DNA of 64,000 nucleotides from an uncultured Eubacterium sp. (GTDB taxonomy: Bacteria; Bacillota; Clostridia; Lachnospirales; Lachnospiraceae). A model generated the notes under the pieces. It made no database searches. It saw nothing but the letters and a program-made list of their open reading frames with translations, and had not been told where the DNA came from. A program made the position numbers and the translations under genes. Location: the NCBI GenBank assembly GCA_945946665.1, contig CAMEWO010000005.1, positions 38,299 to 102,298 of the forward strand. The letters run 5' to 3'. Below are positions 1 through 8,884 of this stretch, in pieces. Positions within the stretch are counted from its first letter, which is position 1, and the number at the start of each line of letters is the position of its first letter.

Positions 1-349
1 GTGTGTTGCAGAAGCTGTTTACTCCCGGAAATATTTCAGCACCACCAACCACGTAATCCTCGTAACCATCAGCTTTTATTCTGGCTGTATACATGGAATA
101 TGGCTGGTTATCTCCCGGTTCCATGCTGTATTCCAGAGGAGGTGCATTAAGCTGTATCATTGGTGTAGTTCCATCACTGTTAGTCCTCACTTCTTCAATA
201 ACATTTCCAGGGTCTCCTGTATAGGATATATCGACTAAAGCCCCCGGTATGGGTCTTAATGTATTCTCATCTGTCACATTTATCTTAAGACCACCTGAAT
301 CATTAAGTGAGTTGTTATTTTCCTGAATCTTTACATAATTAACGTTCAC
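1..349 (-). CDS. SleC-like / peptidoglycan-binding cell-wall protein, N-terminal part
   Basis: The gene runs off the left edge; only about 116 N-terminal residues are seen. The start is a GTG at 349, chosen because AGGGTGG lies four bases upstream and no earlier in-frame start has a ribosome site. Residues about 20-105 form a carboxypeptidase-regulatory-like beta domain: a G-L-K-I-N-V strand, R-P-I-P-G-A, S-D-G-T-T, and a conserved end with N-Q-P-Y-S and A-D-G-Y-E. This arrangement resembles the N-terminal domain of clostridial SleC-type spore cortex-lytic proteins, which usually continue into peptidoglycan-binding and hydrolase domains. Those lie outside the window, so an enzymatic function is inferred only. 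No signal peptide is visible. Confidence 0.6.
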   Translation of the reverse strand, partial: MNVNYVKIQENNNSLNDSGGLKINVTDENTLRPIPGALVDISYTGDPGNVIEEVRTNSDGTTPMIQLNAPPLEYSMEPGDNQPYSMYTARIKADGYEDYVVGGAEIFPGVNSFCNT

Positions 350-482
350 AAAACCACCCTATATGCAATTTACATGAATGAATATATGCATACTCCGGGT
401 GGTTTATTCTTTTTGAAAATTCTTATTGTAAAAATAATTGGTGAAACTGGTCACACTACAGAACATTTGATGAATCAGGTTT

Positions 483-1025
483 TCATTCTCCTGTAAGTTT
501 TACAACTGTCATATCATGATGAACCGCCTCAAGAAATGGTCCGAATATGTCGGCTTGCTTAAGGCGCATGCTGGATGTACTGACACATGGATGACATCCA
601 ATATATTCTCCTTGTAATATATCCTCATCCACAAGAAGCTTAACATGATTGTCTGTATCATTCATAAGCCCCATCACGCTTACAGCTCCTGGCTGTATAT
701 CAAGATATTTTTCCATATCCTCCGGTGAAGCAAAGGATAATCTGGCGCTATTTATCTGGGATGACAGTTCCTTTGTCTTAAAAGGCTTATCCCCCGGCAT
801 CATAAGAAGATAAAACTGGGTCTTCTGTCTGTTGCACAGGAATAAATTCTTACATATTGTAGCATTAAGTATTGCATCTATCTCATAACAGTCTGACATA
901 TGATCTGCATGGCCATGGTCAGTACGGTCATACTCCAAGCCCAGCTTATCCAGGAAATCATAGACTCTCACTTCCCGTGGAAGCCTTCCCTCACAGTTTT
1001 CTGGTCTTCCCTTATGTAATTCCAT
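483..1025 (-). CDS. Prolyl-tRNA editing (YbaK/ProX-type) deacylase
   Basis: 180-residue protein of the YbaK / aminoacyl-tRNA deacylase family; members such as ProXp and PrdX hydrolyse mischarged aminoacyl-tRNA(Pro) in trans. Seen: N-terminal R-V-Y-D-F-L-D-K-L followed by a hydrophilic segment, then central K-N-L-F-L-C-N-R and K-P-F-K-T-K-E-L motifs and G-A-V-S-V-M-G-L, the family core. A longer reading frame extends upstream to 1100, but the ATG at 1025 has AAAGGAG nine bases before it while the upstream start has none, and the long form would overlap the Dabb gene. It sits 58 bp downstream of that gene on the same strand, so cotranscription is likely. Substrate specificity (Ala, Cys or other) cannot be read from sequence. 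Confidence 0.8.
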   Translation of the reverse strand: MELHKGRPENCEGRLPREVRVYDFLDKLGLEYDRTDHGHADHMSDCYEIDAILNATICKNLFLCNRQKTQFYLLMMPGDKPFKTKELSSQINSARLSFASPEDMEKYLDIQPGAVSVMGLMNDTDNHVKLLVDEDILQGEYIGCHPCVSTSSMRLKQADIFGPFLEAVHHDMTVVKLTGE

Positions 1026-1083
1026 ATTGTTTGCTGCTCCTTTCCATGATATTCTTTCTTCCAATCTGCCAAACTCCACAAAT

Positions 1084-1386
1084 TTATATTTCGTAATCAA
1101 TACATGTCCTTGACACAGTGTATGGTCTTACGTATGCGTCGGCAACTGCTACATGTGCTGGATGAGTGGCATAAGCCTTAAGTGCTTCCTCTGATTCCAG
1201 TGTTGAATCCAGTGAAACGTCCACATTAGATGAAGGTAAAGGATTAATATTAATCTGCATATTAATAAGTCCCGGCACCTTGCCCACAAGCCCTTCAAAT
1301 TCACGCTTCATGTTCTTCTTAATCTCTGCCTTTTCAGCCTCTGTTTTGTTCTCATCTAACTTCCATAATATAACATGTTTAACCAT
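1084..1386 (-). CDS. Dabb (stress-responsive A/B barrel) domain protein
   Basis: 100-residue single-domain protein. The start M-V-K-H-V-I-L-W-K, the V-P-G-L in the middle and H-P-A-H near residue 76 are the usual Dabb landmarks; the domain forms dimeric ferredoxin-like barrels. Family members range from plant stress proteins to polyketide cyclases, and most bacterial stand-alone copies have no assigned function. The length matches one complete domain. It is the first gene of a short minus-strand pair with the tRNA-editing-like gene and faces away from the amidase at 1563, so the 176 bp between them must hold two divergent promoters. Confidence 0.8.
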   Translation of the reverse strand: MVKHVILWKLDENKTEAEKAEIKKNMKREFEGLVGKVPGLINMQININPLPSSNVDVSLDSTLESEEALKAYATHPAHVAVADAYVRPYTVSRTCIDYEI

Positions 1387-1467
1387 AATAATTACATTTC
1401 CTTTCTGTGCGCATTAAATATCATAAAAATTTCTCATATATTCTAACATCTGGCTGTAGGTATGTAA

Positions 1468-1519
1468 ATTTAATTTGTAAAACTTTTACCATCATTTAAT
1501 TTGTGAAACTTTTGCCACC
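1468..1519. repeat. Tandem 26-bp direct repeat upstream of amidase
   Basis: Two head-to-tail 26-bp units (1468-1493 and 1494-1519) differ at three positions. The first unit contains the palindrome GTAAAACTTTTAC; the second has the degenerate form GTGAAACTTTTGC. The repeat ends 43 bp before the amidase start, a good place for a regulator site. Function is inferred from position only. Confidence 0.6.
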
Positions 1520-1562
1520 ATTTGCATAAAATAAAATGATATTTGTACTAACAGGAGAACAT

Positions 1563-2813
1563 ATGTCAGATATAACAATCGCACTTGATGCAGGACATGG
1601 CGGAAGCGACCCGGGAGCAGTATACGGAAACAGAAATGAAAAGGATGACGCTCTGCGCCTTACCAAAGCCGTAGGAAAAATTCTTGAAGACAGTGGAGTA
1701 AATGTTTTCTATGTAAGAAAAAGCGATGAATATGAAACACCATTTAAGAAAGCAACTGATGCCAATAACGCAGGTGCAGACTACTTCATATCAATCCACA
1801 GAAATTCTTCTGAGGAACCTAACCAGTATAGTGGCGTAGAATCCCTTGTGTACCGTGATTCAGGGATCAGAAGCGTAATTGCCAAAAACATTAACTCTGA
1901 ACTTGAGAAAGTGGGATTTAATAACTTAGGAATCACCCAGCGTCCTAATCTTGTGGTACTTAAACGGACACGGATGCCTGCAGTGTTAGTTGAGGCAGGA
2001 TTTATTAATTCTGATGAGGATAATGCCATATTTGATAAAAACTTTGACAAGATAGCCAACGCCATAGCCCAGGGTATACTTAAAAGCATATATTCTGAAA
2101 CTACAAGCACCGAAGCCAGTGAAGAAGCTTCTGAATACACAGATTCTATAGCCACAGGCAGTCCAGTATATGAGAAAGAACCTATAGAAAAATCACTGGA
2201 TGATTCTCTGGAAAAATCCACTGATAAATCTCTGGATAATTCCCAGAATGTTAATTCAACAGCCAACCCTGATTTCTATTCTGATATGGACAGAGCCATG
2301 GAAGAAGACATGAATAATAATATGAATATCGGCATGGATAACAGCATGAACAACAATATAAACAACAATATGAATAACAACATGGATAACAGAAATGATA
2401 ATGCCGGTTCAAACATATCTTCAGACCTGGCGGGAAATATGATGAGAGATAATATGCAGAATATAAGACCTATGAATATGAACGGAACATTTTATCCTGA
2501 TACCGGCACGAACAGCAATATGAATAACCAGGAGATGAATATGTCTGATAATTACACAAACGACACAGACAGGAATATCTGTCCATGTGAAAAAAATGGA
2601 TTATACAGAGTACAGACAGGTGCTTTCAACAACAAGGAAAATGCTGACCGGATGCTTAATTCCCTTGTTATTGAAGGATTCCCTGCCTATATCATATATG
2701 AAGATAACCTGTATAAAGTACAGGTAGGTGCTTTCCGTTTTCTTGCCAATGCCATCAAGATGGAACATCGTTTAAGAAGATACAGATACAACACCTTTAT
2801 TGTATACAAATAA
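1563..2813 (+). CDS. N-acetylmuramoyl-L-alanine amidase with C-terminal SPOR domain
   Basis: 416-residue Amidase_3 enzyme that cleaves the amide between MurNAc and the peptide stem. Zinc-site landmarks are visible: D-A-G-H-G-G with His12, Glu26, I-S-I-H-R-N near residue 82, and V-E-A-G-F-I-N carrying the catalytic Glu near 148. The catalytic domain ends near residue 180. An acidic, Ser/Asp-rich stretch follows, then a linker of repeated Met-Asn-Asn units, then a SPOR domain over the last 70 residues (V-Q-T-G-A-F and V-Q-V-G-A-F), which binds denuded glycan. ATG 1563 was chosen over 1536 because AGGAG precedes it by five bases. No signal peptide is seen, so release may depend on the mother cell, as for some sporulation amidases (inference). 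Confidence 0.9.
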   Translation: MSDITIALDAGHGGSDPGAVYGNRNEKDDALRLTKAVGKILEDSGVNVFYVRKSDEYETPFKKATDANNAGADYFISIHRNSSEEPNQYSGVESLVYRDSGIRSVIAKNINSELEKVGFNNLGITQRPNLVVLKRTRMPAVLVEAGFINSDEDNAIFDKNFDKIANAIAQGILKSIYSETTSTEASEEASEYTDSIATGSPVYEKEPIEKSLDDSLEKSTDKSLDNSQNVNSTANPDFYSDMDRAMEEDMNNNMNIGMDNSMNNNINNNMNNNMDNRNDNAGSNISSDLAGNMMRDNMQNIRPMNMNGTFYPDTGTNSNMNNQEMNMSDNYTNDTDRNICPCEKNGLYRVQTGAFNNKENADRMLNSLVIEGFPAYIIYEDNLYKVQVGAFRFLANAIKMEHRLRRYRYNTFIVYK

Positions 2814-2815
2814 AC

Positions 2816-4138
2816 TTATTCCAGCTGCTGTAAAAGAGAAGGAGCAAGAAGCTTACTGAACAGGTCAGCATGACTGAATACATCTATCATAACTGACTGA
2901 GCCTGGCTGTTAGTAAGTTCAGCCACATTTATTGCACTTGAAAATTCAGAAGCCTTTACCTGTGCCCCATCCTTATATGACTGCTTTGCTTCTCCACGGT
3001 AGCTGGATTCTATTCCCTTGCCACTTATTCCAATAGAAACCTTTGCATTTCCGCCATTATCAGAAATGCTTTCAGCACTTAATTTCACTCCATCCGATTC
3101 AACATTCCATGCGAACCTGTTAAACTTTCCATTAAGCAGATTCTCAATTACAGCAGAATACTTACTGTTCTGGCTTACAGCAGAATCCTCACTATTCTGG
3201 CAGTTCCAGGCCACTATTTTTTCATCATTGTTAACGTATATCACAATACTGAAATCCTTAAAATCAGCAAGTTTTTCTTCTATGGCAGCCTTAAGCTTCT
3301 CTCTGGAATTCTTGTAATATGATGTAATAAGGGTGCGGTATCCAGATATGGATTCATCATCAAATACAGCATCCACAGCAGCATTAGCCCCATTAAGCAA
3401 GGCCTGTTTTGTAATTGTAACAGTGTACTGTCTTACATCTTCACTATATTCTCCAGCATTATATGTAGTCTTGTCTCCTGCAGAATATGTAAATTCATCA
3501 ACAGCCATGTTATAACCTGTCAGAATATCTGTCATCAGGCTCTCCACAGCCTTTGTGTAAGATTCCATATCCTCACTGTCTATATTCCTAAACAAATCGG
3601 CAAGGGCACTAATTTCTTCCCTATCAAAACCTGACATTCCTGATGTCTGGGAATTGTCAGCCACATCTGTGTAATTCATCTTAAAATTATATGATGTCAG
3701 TTCCGGCACTTTGAAATAAAATGTCTTGTCGTCACTGTAAAATCTCACAGTAGCCACAGTATCTCCATTGTCCTTAGAAAGCTCCAGTGTTCCGCTAATT
3801 ACTCCATTAGAAAAATCCGAATCATAAATGAATTTAACTGTGTTAACATTAAGATATGAAAGATAATCCTGTGAATTAATACTTAAATTGTCAAATGTTA
3901 CATATCCTTCAGAATTAATAACCTTGCCAGATGAGGCTGCATCCACCATCTCATTAAGCCTCTTACTGAAATCACTGGTATAATCAGCTCCCGCATTCTT
4001 CATGGCAGTAACTGCCTTTTTATTCGGGTCAGACAAATCTTTAACATATGGAACTGCAAAGAATATTATCAGTGCAAGTACTAAAACTGCCGCAATAACA
4101 CCTGCCACTACAGGCCATTTTTTCTTAGAATTATTCAT
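2816..4138 (-). CDS. Membrane-anchored extracytoplasmic protein of unknown function
   Basis: 440 residues. A single hydrophobic helix at about residues 9-30 follows a K-K-K-W start, the pattern of an uncleaved type II anchor, and the rest is soluble and probably outside the cell. The soluble part is rich in Ser, Asp and Tyr with strand-like segments and has no catalytic motif I recognise. It ends two bases from the convergent amidase stop, and it is the last gene of the ptsI-folA run, only 2 bp after the folA stop as transcribed. The family appears common in Lachnospiraceae but I cannot name a function. Confidence 0.75.
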   Translation of the reverse strand: MNNSKKKWPVVAGVIAAVLVLALIIFFAVPYVKDLSDPNKKAVTAMKNAGADYTSDFSKRLNEMVDAASSGKVINSEGYVTFDNLSINSQDYLSYLNVNTVKFIYDSDFSNGVISGTLELSKDNGDTVATVRFYSDDKTFYFKVPELTSYNFKMNYTDVADNSQTSGMSGFDREEISALADLFRNIDSEDMESYTKAVESLMTDILTGYNMAVDEFTYSAGDKTTYNAGEYSEDVRQYTVTITKQALLNGANAAVDAVFDDESISGYRTLITSYYKNSREKLKAAIEEKLADFKDFSIVIYVNNDEKIVAWNCQNSEDSAVSQNSKYSAVIENLLNGKFNRFAWNVESDGVKLSAESISDNGGNAKVSIGISGKGIESSYRGEAKQSYKDGAQVKASEFSSAINVAELTNSQAQSVMIDVFSHADLFSKLLAPSLLQQLE

Positions 4139-4140
4139 AA

Positions 4141-4641
4141 TTATTTCCTTTCATACTTTACAAACTTATATATAATGTCAAAATACGTCTTTTCATCACT
4201 TTCAGCTGTTATTTCCCAGTTATTATCTTTATCAAGATCAGGAAAATGTACATCTGCATCATATTCATAATCAACCCTTGTTAAATGGGCTTCATTACAA
4301 TATGGCAGAAACTGTGTGTATATTGACTCCCCACCAATTACATATACATCCTTTTCGGTGTAATCCTCCACCTTTTCAAGAACCTCTTCAACGCTGTGGC
4401 ATACTATGGCATCCCGTAAAGTGAAAGCGTTATTTTCAGAAAGAACGATATTTACCCTGCCGTCAAGGGACACACTGTATGGAAGACTTTCATAGGTTTT
4501 TCTACCCATAACCACCACGTTTCCATAGGTTTCCTGCCTGAAAAGCTGCATATCCTCCGGAATATTAACAAGAAGCCTGCCATTCTTTCCAATACCCCAT
4601 TTATTATCAACTGAAGCTATTAATTTCATGGGTTTACCCAT
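4141..4641 (-). CDS. folA: Dihydrofolate reductase
   Basis: 166 residues, the usual DHFR length. It reduces dihydrofolate to tetrahydrofolate with NADPH in the cytoplasm. Landmarks in order: K-L-I-A-S-V-D with N-K-W-G-I-G-K-N-G near residues 13-21, V-V-M-G-R-K-T-Y-E-S-L-P for NADPH binding, and V-Y-V-I-G-G-E-S-I-Y. One oddity: the usual acidic folate-binding residue is in the segment N-I-P-E-D-M, where Glu takes the place of the more common Asp. Start 4641 has AGGAGG nine bases upstream, inside the end of ptsI, so the two genes overlap by 8 bp and are probably translationally coupled. Confidence 0.95.
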   Translation of the reverse strand: MGKPMKLIASVDNKWGIGKNGRLLVNIPEDMQLFRQETYGNVVVMGRKTYESLPYSVSLDGRVNIVLSENNAFTLRDAIVCHSVEEVLEKVEDYTEKDVYVIGGESIYTQFLPYCNEAHLTRVDYEYDADVHFPDLDKDNNWEITAESDEKTYFDIIYKFVKYERK

Positions 4642-6388
4642 CGGCTTTCCCCTCCTTTTTTCTTCTCAATTCTTCTCTGGCAGCAATATAATCGCAAAGA
4701 TATCCTGACACTTCCTTCTCTGACTCCATTGCCATCACGGTGCCTGTGACTTTGTCAGCCTCTTCCTTTGTCCAGCTGGCAATGTTCTTCCTGGTCTCAA
4801 GAATCTTTGAAGGAGAAACAGAAAACTCATCCAGTCCAAAGGATAACAACAGAGGTATCATTCCAGGACTGGCAGCAGCTTCACCACACATTCCCACCTC
4901 AATGCCCGCTTCCTTTCCGCAGGCAATAATATTTTTTATGGAACGAAGAACAGATGGATTATACACTGAATATAAGTATGACACATTCTCATTACCTCTG
5001 TCTACAGCCAGAGTATACTGTGTCAGGTCATTAGTTCCAATAGAGAAGAAATCTGCCCTTTTTGCCAGTAAATCCGCAATAAGGGAAGCGGAAGGTGTCT
5101 CTACCATTACACCAACCTGTATGTTCTTATCGTAGGGAATTTCCTTTCTGTCCAGATCTTTGCAGATATCAGATATAATTTTCCTTGCTGTCTCCACCTC
5201 TTCCACTGTTGTAATAAGTGGAAGCATAATCCTTATCTTTCCATATGCACTGGCACGAAGAATGGCTCTTAACTGTGTAATGAATACATCTACCCTTCCC
5301 AGACAGTACCTTATGGCACGATATCCCAGGAAAGGATTATTCTCTTTAACCAGTCCCATATAAGGAATATCCTTGTCTCCTCCAATATCCAGAGTCCTGA
5401 TTGTTATGAATTTGTCCTTAGAGAGAACTGCTGCTTTCTTATACACCTCAAACTGCTGCTCCTCTGTAGGCATGGAAACACCTTCCAGAAAGAAGAATTC
5501 TGTCCTGAAAAGTCCCACTCCATCAGCTCCTAAAGACATGGCTTTTGAGCAGTCCTTATCTCCTCCGATGTTGGCAGCAAGGCAGACCTTGGAGCCGTCA
5601 CCGGTAAGTGTTGCCTTATCTATGTACCTTTTTAATTCTTCATTCTTTTCAACATATATACGTCTCTTTTTTTCATATATTTTCAGGGTTTTCTCTGAAG
5701 GATTTAAAAATACCTCCCCATATTCTCCATCAATTATAACAGGGTCATTATCCTTCACTCTGGAACATATTCCCTTTAAGCTAAGCACAGCTGGAATCTC
5801 AAGAGCTCTGGCAAGAATTGCTGCATGAGAAGTCTCTCCTCCCTTTTCAGCAATTATTCCTGCAACATGTTCTGTATCCATGGTAGCTGTAATTGATGGA
5901 TGAAGCTCTGAAGCCACAATTACTGTGTCAGGAGGCAGGCTGGACAGGTCAGTGCACTGACCACCGCCTAATATGTTTATAATCCTGTTTCTTAAATCCT
6001 CAATGTCAGCTACTCTCTGATTCATAACTTCGCTGTCCATGCTTCTGAATATGTCAGCATACATACGGCAGGTGGTATCCACTGCTTTTTCAGCACTTAA
6101 GCCATTATTTATCCCCTCTGTTATGCCAGATTCAAGTTCCTGGTCATTAATTAAGTAAACCTGGTTCTGAAGGACAAGAGCTGTCTTATCATCCTCCCCC
6201 AGCTTTTTCTTAAGATTAGCTACTATCTCCTTCGTGCTGTTTACAAATGTATCCTTTGCTTCAAGGAATCGTTTTCTCTCAATATCTGGAGCTTCCGGCT
6301 GTCTATCAATATCCATAGCATTGAAATCTTCTATTAACAGGACATGCCCTATGCCAATTCCCCCTGACGTTCCTATACCTTTAAGCAT
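4634..6388 (-). CDS. ptsI: PTS enzyme I (phosphoenolpyruvate-protein phosphotransferase)
   Basis: 584 residues, the usual length. Enzyme I takes phosphate from PEP and passes it to HPr, energising all PTS sugar uptake. Seen: G-G-x-T-S-H-A-A-I with phospho-accepting His188, the TIM-barrel PEP site with V-M-V-E-T-P-S-A, G-T-N-D-L-T-Q-Y-T, and the active-site cysteine in G-M-C-G-E-A. The start has GGAGGAG five bases upstream. No ptsH lies next to it; the only HPr-like gene in the window (42421) lacks the active histidine, so the true HPr must be elsewhere. Downstream folA overlaps it. Confidence 0.96.
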   Translation of the reverse strand: MLKGIGTSGGIGIGHVLLIEDFNAMDIDRQPEAPDIERKRFLEAKDTFVNSTKEIVANLKKKLGEDDKTALVLQNQVYLINDQELESGITEGINNGLSAEKAVDTTCRMYADIFRSMDSEVMNQRVADIEDLRNRIINILGGGQCTDLSSLPPDTVIVASELHPSITATMDTEHVAGIIAEKGGETSHAAILARALEIPAVLSLKGICSRVKDNDPVIIDGEYGEVFLNPSEKTLKIYEKKRRIYVEKNEELKRYIDKATLTGDGSKVCLAANIGGDKDCSKAMSLGADGVGLFRTEFFFLEGVSMPTEEQQFEVYKKAAVLSKDKFITIRTLDIGGDKDIPYMGLVKENNPFLGYRAIRYCLGRVDVFITQLRAILRASAYGKIRIMLPLITTVEEVETARKIISDICKDLDRKEIPYDKNIQVGVMVETPSASLIADLLAKRADFFSIGTNDLTQYTLAVDRGNENVSYLYSVYNPSVLRSIKNIIACGKEAGIEVGMCGEAAASPGMIPLLLSFGLDEFSVSPSKILETRKNIASWTKEEADKVTGTVMAMESEKEVSGYLCDYIAAREELRRKKEGKADG

Positions 6389-6402
6389 AACTCCTCCATC
6401 AA

Positions 6403-8211
6403 TTATCTGTTAAAAACATACTTTGCCATATTAACAATAGTTTCGCTTGTATTTCTTGAATACACCGTCTCTCTTGCAAGAACCGGGTCATCTGTTATGA
6501 TATTATCCACTCCCTTATTGGATAGATTCTTTATTGAAGACTGGTTATTCACTGTCCATGCATGAATCTGCTTTCCTGAATTATGAATTGCATCCACCAC
6601 TCTCTTTGTTAAGAAAGCTGCATTCACGCTGAAAAAGTCAACATCCTCCATGTTGTAGAAATCCCCATATGCCACCACAAGGATGTACCCAACCTGAATC
6701 TGTGGTTCAAGCTGTTTTACCCTTCTAAGAGGCTCTATCTCAAAGGATGTAACTACACATTCTGATACCATGGATTTTTCCCTGACTGCCTCCACCACCT
6801 TTTCGGCAGTCTCCATGCTGTTATCTCCCGACTTAATCTCTATATTAACCTGAATCTTTCCCTTTGCCAGGTCAAGCACCTCATACAGTGTAGGAATTCT
6901 TTCCCCTGCATATTCAGCACTATGGTATATTCCTGCATCTAACTGCTTAACCTCATAGAAGGTCATATCTGAAATTTCCCTGTTAACTCCTGTGGTACGA
7001 AGGGCGTTGCTGTCATGTATCACAACAGGAATCCCATCTTTGGTAAGCATAACATCTATTTCGATGAAATCAGCCATATTGTTAATGGCCTCCTGGAATG
7101 CCGCCAGTGTATTCTCCGGTGCTGTTATACTTGAACCCCTGTGGGCAGTAATTTTCGTTTCATGAAATATAGCTATTTTCTCAAATGGGTTTTTATTGAA
7201 ACTTACCACCATATATATGCAGTTAAGAATAATGGAAAGAGCAAGAACACCTGCATATATCTTTCTTCCAGGTATCCTTTTACTCAATCCTGTATGGAAT
7301 ATTGTCAGTTCAATGTCATTCTCCTGATAAAGTCTGATAAATAAATTATAAATCAGTGTAAATGACATAGGAACTGCTGTATACACCAGCACCAGCTTGG
7401 TTCCAACCCTCACATACTTAAGCACCGAAAGATATATGGCACTTCCCATGTATGCCATATCCAGCAGCTTCACACCTGCCACCAGTATAATAGAAATAAA
7501 CACATAAAAAACAAAAATAACAATAAGTACTGACACATTATAGACAAGCAGAGAACCAAGAACCTTAAACAAATTCTTCCTTACAAGGCTTCTGCTCTTG
7601 TTACATGCCTGTTTAACATTTACTCCCGTAAGCAGAGATATACAGAATACAAATATTCTTGGAATTACATAGATGAACATGGCAGCCAAAAGAACCATGA
7701 TTATCCATCTGAATACGCTAATCCCATTGAAAATGTACATTCTAAGCACGTTACGTGTTGTCTCGGAAAGTATAAGATTACAGATAACCACAATATTAAC
7801 TGCCACAAGAGATATGAAATAGTAAAGAATCAGTGGTAATCTGTGAAAATCCACAATTCCCCTCATATTCTTTAACGCTGTCCATGCAATATCCATCATG
7901 CTGACACTGCATGCCTGTCTCTGGGATTCAAAGCAGACCAGCAGATAAGACATTTCGTATACGCAGTAAGCAACAAATAATATAAGAGCAACCAGAGCGA
8001 CACACCATGTAAATGGATTTGCAAGAATCTTCACTATATATTCATTAGTGAGATAGTTCACTCCCGAAGCTGCAAGCAATCCTTCAAGCATCAGGATAAG
8101 AAGCGGGTAGACTATGGCTGTGGCACCCAGCTTATACACAAGTTCGAATAATATTATCTTTCTTCCACTGCCCTTCAGTCTTCTGAAGGTCTCCCCGATA
8201 CCACAAAGCAT
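6403..8211 (-). CDS. Membrane glycerophosphodiester phosphodiesterase
   Basis: 602 residues with two parts. The first ~340 residues contain about seven to eight hydrophobic helices, matching the GDPD membrane-domain architecture. The last ~250 residues are a GDPD TIM barrel: T-A-H-R-G with the catalytic His, A-P-E-N-T metal ligand, E-I-D-V, and I-H-D near residue 405. These enzymes hydrolyse glycerophosphodiesters to glycerol 3-phosphate and an alcohol; the membrane form may act on lipid or teichoic acid turnover products (inference). The start lies 10 bp after the stop of the gene upstream, with only a distant GGAGA, so expression may rely on coupling. It ends 14 bp before ptsI. Confidence 0.88.
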   Translation of the reverse strand: MLCGIGETFRRLKGSGRKIILFELVYKLGATAIVYPLLILMLEGLLAASGVNYLTNEYIVKILANPFTWCVALVALILFVAYCVYEMSYLLVCFESQRQACSVSMMDIAWTALKNMRGIVDFHRLPLILYYFISLVAVNIVVICNLILSETTRNVLRMYIFNGISVFRWIIMVLLAAMFIYVIPRIFVFCISLLTGVNVKQACNKSRSLVRKNLFKVLGSLLVYNVSVLIVIFVFYVFISIILVAGVKLLDMAYMGSAIYLSVLKYVRVGTKLVLVYTAVPMSFTLIYNLFIRLYQENDIELTIFHTGLSKRIPGRKIYAGVLALSIILNCIYMVVSFNKNPFEKIAIFHETKITAHRGSSITAPENTLAAFQEAINNMADFIEIDVMLTKDGIPVVIHDSNALRTTGVNREISDMTFYEVKQLDAGIYHSAEYAGERIPTLYEVLDLAKGKIQVNIEIKSGDNSMETAEKVVEAVREKSMVSECVVTSFEIEPLRRVKQLEPQIQVGYILVVAYGDFYNMEDVDFFSVNAAFLTKRVVDAIHNSGKQIHAWTVNNQSSIKNLSNKGVDNIITDDPVLARETVYSRNTSETIVNMAKYVFNR

Positions 8212-8221
8212 TCTTTAAATC

Positions 8222-8803
8222 TTATCTTCTCCTGATTCTAGCCAATAATGACTGGGTATTACTCTCATCTGTTTCCGGCAGATTAATGCGGTTTATAAAA
8301 TTAGTTCCGAAATCAAGTAAATACGCACATACCAGACTAAATCCCAGATAAAGTGCAATTCTCTCATCTATTAACAAAACTGCTCCCTGTACGAAGTAAT
8401 TAACTACTCCGAATATGGTAATACACAAAACTCCCCAGCCAATAGTACTCTCAAGACAGAGAATTCCCTTATAATTGAATGGACGGTGGTCATAATTCCA
8501 CCACACCTTTCCGAAAAGCTTAAGCATTACCTGTGCAGTTGCATATTCAAAAGCTGTAGCACATATGCTTCCCAAAATAAAAAGGGCAATATAATTATGC
8601 TCAATTGGTTTAAAAATATTAAATGCAATAAATGTTCCGAATCCATAGATCACACAGAATGGCAGTCTTGCAAATCCTCTGTTCTCCCATCTGCCAAGCT
8701 GGATTCTTATGACAACACACTCCATTGCCCAGCCAAGAAAACTATATATAAAAAACCATATTAAAAACTGTCCGATAGACATTCCTCTAAAAGTAAAATC
8801 TAA
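8222..8803 (-). CDS. CmpB-type putative ABC-transporter membrane protein
   Basis: About 193 residues with four to five hydrophobic helices and the signature F-L-G-W-A-M-E followed by N-R-G-F-A-R-L-P-F, typical of the putative ABC-transporter type IV (CmpB-like) membrane family of Firmicutes. No ATPase partner is adjacent, and the transport role of the family is unproven. ATG 8803 was chosen because GGGGGAAAG lies just upstream; the longer frame to 8860 would begin inside a perfect 13-bp palindrome. It probably forms a transcription unit with the GDPD gene 10 bp downstream. Confidence 0.75.
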   Translation of the reverse strand, partial: LDFTFRGMSIGQFLIWFFIYSFLGWAMECVVIRIQLGRWENRGFARLPFCVIYGFGTFIAFNIFKPIEHNYIALFILGSICATAFEYATAQVMLKLFGKVWWNYDHRPFNYKGILCLESTIGWGVLCITIFGVVNYFVQGAVLLIDERIALYLGFSLVCAYLLDFGTNFINRINLPETDESNTQSLLARIRRR

Positions 8804-8830
8804 CATTCTTTCCCCCTGTTTACTATTTAT

Positions 8831-8860
8831 GTGAGTGGCAAAAATCCTTTTGCCACTCAC
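8831..8860. terminator. Perfect 13-bp inverted repeat after icd
   Basis: Arms 8831-8843 and 8848-8860 are perfectly complementary around the loop ATCC. It lies 24 bp past the icd stop and 27 bp before the next start. Neither strand has a long T run outside the hairpin, though the arms contain A4/T4 next to the loop, so it may be a weak terminator, an mRNA stabiliser or a processing site. Confidence 0.6.
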
Positions 8861-8884
8861 TTGATATACAAATCACTTATTTTA

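Noticed and set aside
1781..2266. 161-codon frame antisense to the amidase gene
   Set aside because: Shadow of a well-supported gene; no ribosome site and no family match.
8804..8860. Longer start for the CmpB-like gene
   Set aside because: The extra codons run through a perfect palindrome and lack a ribosome site; ATG 8803 has GGGGG upstream.
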